NCBI GenBank assembly: GCA_910587835.1
Contig: CAJUNQ010000080.1
Coordinates: 1 to 8,714 of the forward strand
Direction of reading: 5' to 3'
Source: an uncultured Oscillospiraceae bacterium
GTDB lineage: Bacteria; Bacillota; Clostridia; Oscillospirales; Acutalibacteraceae
DNA length: 8,714 nt
The notes under the pieces are model-generated. The model ran no database searches. It saw only the letters and a list, made by a program, of their open reading frames with translations, and had not been told where the DNA came from. Made by a program: the position numbers and the translations under genes. Of this stretch, positions 6,285 through 8,714 are shown in pieces (positions within the stretch are counted from its first letter, which is position 1; the number at the start of each line of letters is the position of its first letter).

Positions 6285-6285
6285 A

Positions 6286-7644
6286 ATGGAAAACCATATT
6301 CTTGCCGAAAACCTCTCTCGGCTGGAGACCCTGCTGGAAGAGAGAAAGTACACCCAGGCGGCCGCTGTGGTGAAGGACTTGAACCCAGCCGACGCCGCCG
6401 TCCTGTTGGAGGAGCTGCCGGAGCAGAAGGTGCCGGTGCTGTTCCGCCTGTGCCCCAAGGAGCTGGCCGCCGACGCCTTTGCCTACATGTCCCCCGAGGC
6501 CCAGGAGCTGCTGGTGAGAAGCTTCAGCGACCGGGAGCTGGACGAGGTGATGGAGCAGCTCTTTTTAGACGACACGGTGGACATGATTGAGGAGATGCCC
6601 GCCAATGTCGTGAAGAAAATTCTCCGCCATGTGGACGCGGAAACCAGAAAGATGATCAACCAGGTGCTCAACTACCCCAAGGACAGCGCGGGAAGCATGA
6701 TGACCATGGAGTATGTGGACCTGAAGCGCAGCATGACCGTGGAGCAGGCCTTTGAGCGCATCCGCCGCACCGGGGTGGAGAAGGAGACCGTCTACACCTG
6801 CTATGTCACCGACAGCCGCCGGAAGCTGGAGGGGATTGTCACGGTGAAGGACCTGCTGCTGGCCCGGAAGGATGAGGTCATCCGCAATATTATGGAGACC
6901 AATATCAAATTTGTCAGCACCCACACCGACCAGGAGGAGGCCGCAAGGGAGCTGAGCCGCTACGACTTTCTGGCCCTGCCGGTGGTGGACGCGGAGGAGC
7001 GGCTGGTGGGCATTGTCACAGTGGACGACGCCATTGACGTGATTGAGGAGGAGGCCACAGAGGACATTGAGAAAATGGCCGCCATGGCCCCCTCGGACAG
7101 GCCCTATATGCGCACGGGCATCTGGGAGACCTGGCGCAAGCGGGTGCCCTGGCTGCTGTTTCTGATGATCTCCGCCACCTTTACCAGCGGTATCATCTCC
7201 GCCTATGAGGGCGCGCTGGCGGCCAGCGTAGTGCTCACCGGCTTCATTCCCATGCTGATGGACACAGGGGGCAACTCCGGAGGTCAGAGCTCGGCCACCA
7301 TCATTCGCGGGCTGTCTCTGGGCGAGATTCGGTACGGGGATGTGCCCCGGGTGGTTCTTAAGGAGTCCGCCGTGGCGCTGCTCAACGGCTGCACACTGGC
7401 AGCGGCCAACTTTGTCAAGCTCATGCTCATCGACCGGGTGGGGCTGCCGGTTGCCCTGGTGGTGTGCGCCACTTTGATGGCTGTGGTACTGGTGTCCAAC
7501 CTGGTGGGCAGCTGCCTGCCGGTGCTGGCCAAGCGGCTGGGCTTTGACCCGGCGGTCATGGCCAGCCCCCTGATCACCACCATTGTGGACGCGATCGCCC
7601 TGACCATTTACTTCAACATCGCAAAGCTGGTGCTGGGAATATAG
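6286..7644 (+). CDS. mgtE: Magnesium transporter MgtE
   Basis: A 452-aa Mg2+ channel/transporter of the inner membrane. The order is typical. An N-terminal acidic superhelical domain at about 10-130 is followed by two CBS domains at about 137-197 (MTMEYVDLKRSM, GIVTVKDLL) and 200-258 (IMETNIKFV, GIVTVDDAID). An acidic linker or plug helix (253-280) leads to a membrane domain at 285-450 with about five spans. The MgtE signature PMLMDTGGNSGGQSS (322-336) and the pore motif PLITTIVDAIAL (428-439) are present. D435 appears to correspond by motif to the pore aspartate D432 of Thermus thermophilus MgtE. In that protein the cytosolic domains bind Mg2+ and close the pore when Mg2+ is plentiful; the many Glu/Asp residues here fit that. 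AAAGGAGG at 6271-6278 sets the start. It is a single-gene unit with its own promoter, structured leader and terminator. Length and domain order show no truncation. Confidence 0.96.
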   Translation: MENHILAENLSRLETLLEERKYTQAAAVVKDLNPADAAVLLEELPEQKVPVLFRLCPKELAADAFAYMSPEAQELLVRSFSDRELDEVMEQLFLDDTVDMIEEMPANVVKKILRHVDAETRKMINQVLNYPKDSAGSMMTMEYVDLKRSMTVEQAFERIRRTGVEKETVYTCYVTDSRRKLEGIVTVKDLLLARKDEVIRNIMETNIKFVSTHTDQEEAARELSRYDFLALPVVDAEERLVGIVTVDDAIDVIEEEATEDIEKMAAMAPSDRPYMRTGIWETWRKRVPWLLFLMISATFTSGIISAYEGALAASVVLTGFIPMLMDTGGNSGGQSSATIIRGLSLGEIRYGDVPRVVLKESAVALLNGCTLAAANFVKLMLIDRVGLPVALVVCATLMAVVLVSNLVGSCLPVLAKRLGFDPAVMASPLITTIVDAIALTIYFNIAKLVLGI

Positions 7645-7668
7645 CGATTTTCCCTGCACATATAGAAC

Positions 7669-7710
7669 AAAAAAGCAACGTCCCGGATTTCCGCCAGGGC
7701 GTTGCTTTTT
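7669..7710 (+). terminator. Rho-independent terminator of mgtE
   Basis: GCAACG (7675-7680) and CGTTGC (7700-7705) pair. The stem is extended inside by CCC/GGG and outside by A6/T5, and TTTTT (7706-7710) follows the GC-rich part. It lies about 25 nt after the stop codon. Confidence 0.88.
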
Positions 7711-7733
7711 CGTGTAATAGCTAACGGGAATTA

Positions 7734-7895
7734 GAACCTGTATTCACAGGCGTTGAACGCCGGAGGGACGGGTCTTTTGCCGTCCTGCTGCGTTAAAAAT
7801 TCTTGAAATACGGCAAGTATTCCTGCGATTTTTTGCCTTGCAGTGCGACAAAACCCCTCGCCACTCCGGCATCTTCCACCTATGAATACAGGTTC
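7734..7895. repeat. MITE-like palindromic repeat D (162 bp), complete
   Basis: The ends GAACCTGTATTCA (7734-7746) and its complement (7883-7895) are perfect over 13 bp and are flanked on both sides by TTA (7731-7733, 7896-7898). The two arms, each about 73 nt, align with each other along their length around the apex AATAC-GGCAA-GTATT (7807-7821), so the whole element is one long imperfect hairpin. Its core (CTGCGT, AAAAT, AATACG, CAAGTATTCC) resembles that of repeats A and B, although the ends differ. There is no coding capacity: open frames across it are simply products of the palindrome. Confidence 0.85.
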
Positions 7896-7898
7896 TTA

Positions 7899-8217
7899 AG
7901 GAGTAATAGAAAGCCTCTGGGCGCACAATTCACGAAGTGTTTGCCAGCGGCGGATATCGTTAACACAGTTCAAAAGAGGCGATACCTCTTTTGAACCCGG
8001 CGGCACGGGTATGCCCGCGCCGCTCTGCTTGAAAATCGATATGTACCGATTTTCAAGTGCGTTTACTATCATCACCCTACGGCAAGGCCTTATGGCCTTG
8101 GTCCCGCCCATCAGCTCGGTGGGTTTGCGGCTTGGCGCGCTGTACTAGGCCTTGCCAAGTACCCGGAGCAATGCAGCCCTACAGGGGCCCGGATGCGTTT
8201 GCTACAGAAGCAAAACC
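7899..8217. other. Hairpin-rich non-coding region downstream of the ybjQ-like gene
   Basis: No gene is supported here. The stretch has at least four near-consecutive inverted repeats. They are GTTCAAAAGAGG/CCTCTTTTGAAC (7968-7979/7985-7996, 12 bp perfect), GCGGC-a-CGGG/CCCG-c-GCCGC with a TATG loop (8000-8023), CTTGAAAATCG/CGATTTTCAAG (8028-8038/8047-8057, 11 bp perfect) and CAAGGCC/GGCCTTG with a TTAT loop (8083-8100). A longer-range pair, GGCAAGGCCT (8081-8090) with AGGCCTTGCC (8147-8156), excludes the last hairpin, and CTTGGC/GCCAAG (8131-8136/8154-8159) excludes it in turn. It could be a structured RNA or another dispersed repeat. No U-rich terminator for the ybjQ-like gene is evident. 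Confidence 0.6.
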
Positions 8218-8529
8218 TTACTTGTACCGTACTGCCGTGCCGTAGGCCATTACCTCCGCCGCGCCGGCCATAATGGCCGAGGTGGCAAAGCGCAGGTTGA
8301 CAATGGCGTCCGCACCCATAGCGCCGGCCTGGTTGACCATGCGCTGAATGGCGATGTTCCGGGCCTCGTCCATCATGGCGGTGTAGGACTTGAGCTCGCC
8401 GCCCACCAGGGTTTTCAGGCTCTGGCCAATGTCGTGGCCAAGGTTTTTGGACTGGATGGTGCTGCCCATGGCCAGGCCCAGAACCTGGATCTCCTGGCCG
8501 GGGATGGTCTCTGTGGTGACAACTAACAT
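8218..8529 (-). CDS. YbjQ/UPF0145 family protein
   Basis: A 103-aa soluble protein matching the YbjQ (UPF0145) family, in both length and landmarks: TTETIPG (5-11), GGELKSYT (43-50), ARNIAIQRMVNQAGAMGADAIVN (56-78, an Ala/Met-rich helix with the family's GADAIV element) and the C-terminal VMAYGTAVRY (93-102). The family is called putative heavy-metal-binding in databases, but this copy has no cysteine and only one histidine (H32), and no function is established. The start at 8527-8529 is chosen because AAAGGAG (8538-8544) lies 8 nt upstream. The open frame extends further upstream only because it runs into the repeat element. The nearby repeat (from 8577) leaves just 30 bp between it and the Shine-Dalgarno sequence, so the promoter probably lies within or beyond the repeat. 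Confidence 0.9.
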   Translation of the reverse strand: MLVVTTETIPGQEIQVLGLAMGSTIQSKNLGHDIGQSLKTLVGGELKSYTAMMDEARNIAIQRMVNQAGAMGADAIVNLRFATSAIMAGAAEVMAYGTAVRYK

Positions 8530-8576
8530 GGGTATGACTCCTTTCGGGTGATTAAAAAAGTGTCGTGCTACGCCTA

Positions 8577-8714
8577 GGGCTTGTTTGAAAATAGAGGAAA
8601 TGACGGAATTTTGACCAGAAGCGGTCAGCTTCAAGGAGAAAACCGCAAGGAATACTTGCGTATTACGAGGATTTTCGACGCAGAAGATGGCTGCTTCTGG
8701 GTAAAAAGACGGCG
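8577..8714 (+). repeat. MITE-like palindromic repeat, copy B (truncated by window edge)
   Basis: It starts GGGCTTGTTTGAAAATAG and is the inverted near-identical counterpart of 3-162, lacking the small hairpin insertion found there. The flank is CTA rather than TTA. The apex AATAC-TTGC-GTATT (8651-8664) follows an arm of 74 nt. About 50 nt of the second arm are present, so some 24 nt lie outside the window. It sits immediately upstream of the ybjQ-like gene. Confidence 0.82.

Larger units (their letters stand above)
6021..6285 (+). promoter_or_regulatory. Structured mgtE leader RNA, candidate Mg2+ or ion-responsive regulator
   Basis: The predicted leader has a series of stems. They are GGACAG/CTGTCC (6024-6029/6036-6041), AGGTGAGCC/GGCTCGCCT with one G-U pair (6061-6069/6124-6132), GAGAC/GTCTC (6166-6170/6174-6178), CCTGGC/GCCGGG with a TTAT loop (6191-6196/6201-6206) and CGCGCG/CGCGCG (6208-6213/6224-6229). 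Last is a pairing that covers the mgtE ribosome binding site (6231-6241/6274-6284). mgtE genes in Firmicutes are often controlled by the M-box riboswitch. Here only AGGTGAG resembles the M-box 5' segment, and I do not see its conserved GAGACGCCAAUGGGU-type core or the 3' GCUAAAGCUC segment. The leader is therefore called structured but unclassified. Regulation by metal is inferred from the downstream gene. Confidence 0.55.

Noticed and set aside
6055..6285. Canonical M-box riboswitch
   Set aside because: Only a short AGGTGAG resemblance to the 5' segment was found. The conserved central and 3' elements were not recognisable by eye.
7744..8111. Two short minus-strand frames (60 and 71 aa)
   Set aside because: They are translations of palindromic repeat D and of the hairpin cluster, with no ribosome binding sites.
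8530..8634. N-terminal extension of the YbjQ-like protein
   Set aside because: The additional 35 codons come from repeat B and its flank. The family normally starts near MLVVTTE, and a good SD precedes that ATG.
1..8714. CRISPR array, tRNA, rRNA, toxin-antitoxin or phage defence system
   Set aside because: No direct-repeat/spacer pattern, no cloverleaf or rRNA sequence, and no recognisable defence or toxin gene was seen.

Overview
The window looks like chromosomal DNA from a GC-rich, strictly anaerobic Firmicute, most likely a gut member of the Clostridia/Oscillospiraceae. This is an inference. It rests on strong Gram-positive Shine-Dalgarno sequences, G/C-rich third codon positions, an oxygen-sensitive anaerobic sulfatase maturase, a YdcF-type membrane protein, an MgtE, and abundant short palindromic repeats. 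No rRNA, tRNA, CRISPR array, transposase or phage gene was seen.

Layout, left to right: (1) a truncated palindromic MITE-like repeat at the left edge, then a terminator and an unrecognised 143-aa gene on the minus strand (300-731). (2) A second MITE-like repeat (923-1076), immediately followed by a DUF218/YdcF-like membrane protein (1109-2134, +). (3) A convergent gap with two hairpin terminators (2135-2483). (4) A minus-strand two-gene operon: anaerobic sulfatase-maturating radical SAM enzyme (3275-4408) then a TauE/SafE-family exporter (2484-3278), overlapping by ATGA and driven by a near-consensus promoter. (5) Divergent from it, an M42 metallopeptidase (4677-5732, +) with its own promoter and terminator. 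(6) mgtE (6286-7644, +), preceded by a promoter and a leader of about 265 nt. The leader can base-pair over the mgtE ribosome binding site and contains a possible Pro/acidic leader peptide. A strong terminator follows mgtE. (7) A third MITE-like repeat (7734-7895), a hairpin-rich non-coding stretch (7899-8217), a YbjQ-family gene (8218-8529, -), and a fourth repeat that runs off the right edge and is an inverted copy of the one at the left edge.

The most interesting points are two. First, the mgtE leader does not show the conserved M-box core but has a clear anti-Shine-Dalgarno pairing. Second, four dispersed repeats of three sequence types share one architecture: each folds into a single hairpin with arms of about 70-75 nt, has ends resembling TA-G-R-R-C-Y-TGT, and three of the four have a TTA flank. 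The two edge copies suggest that the window is a contig broken at a repeat. The metabolic genes do not form one pathway. The only functional pair visible is the maturase and exporter, which suggests sulfatase activation linked to transport of a sulfur oxyanion, although no sulfatase lies in the window.
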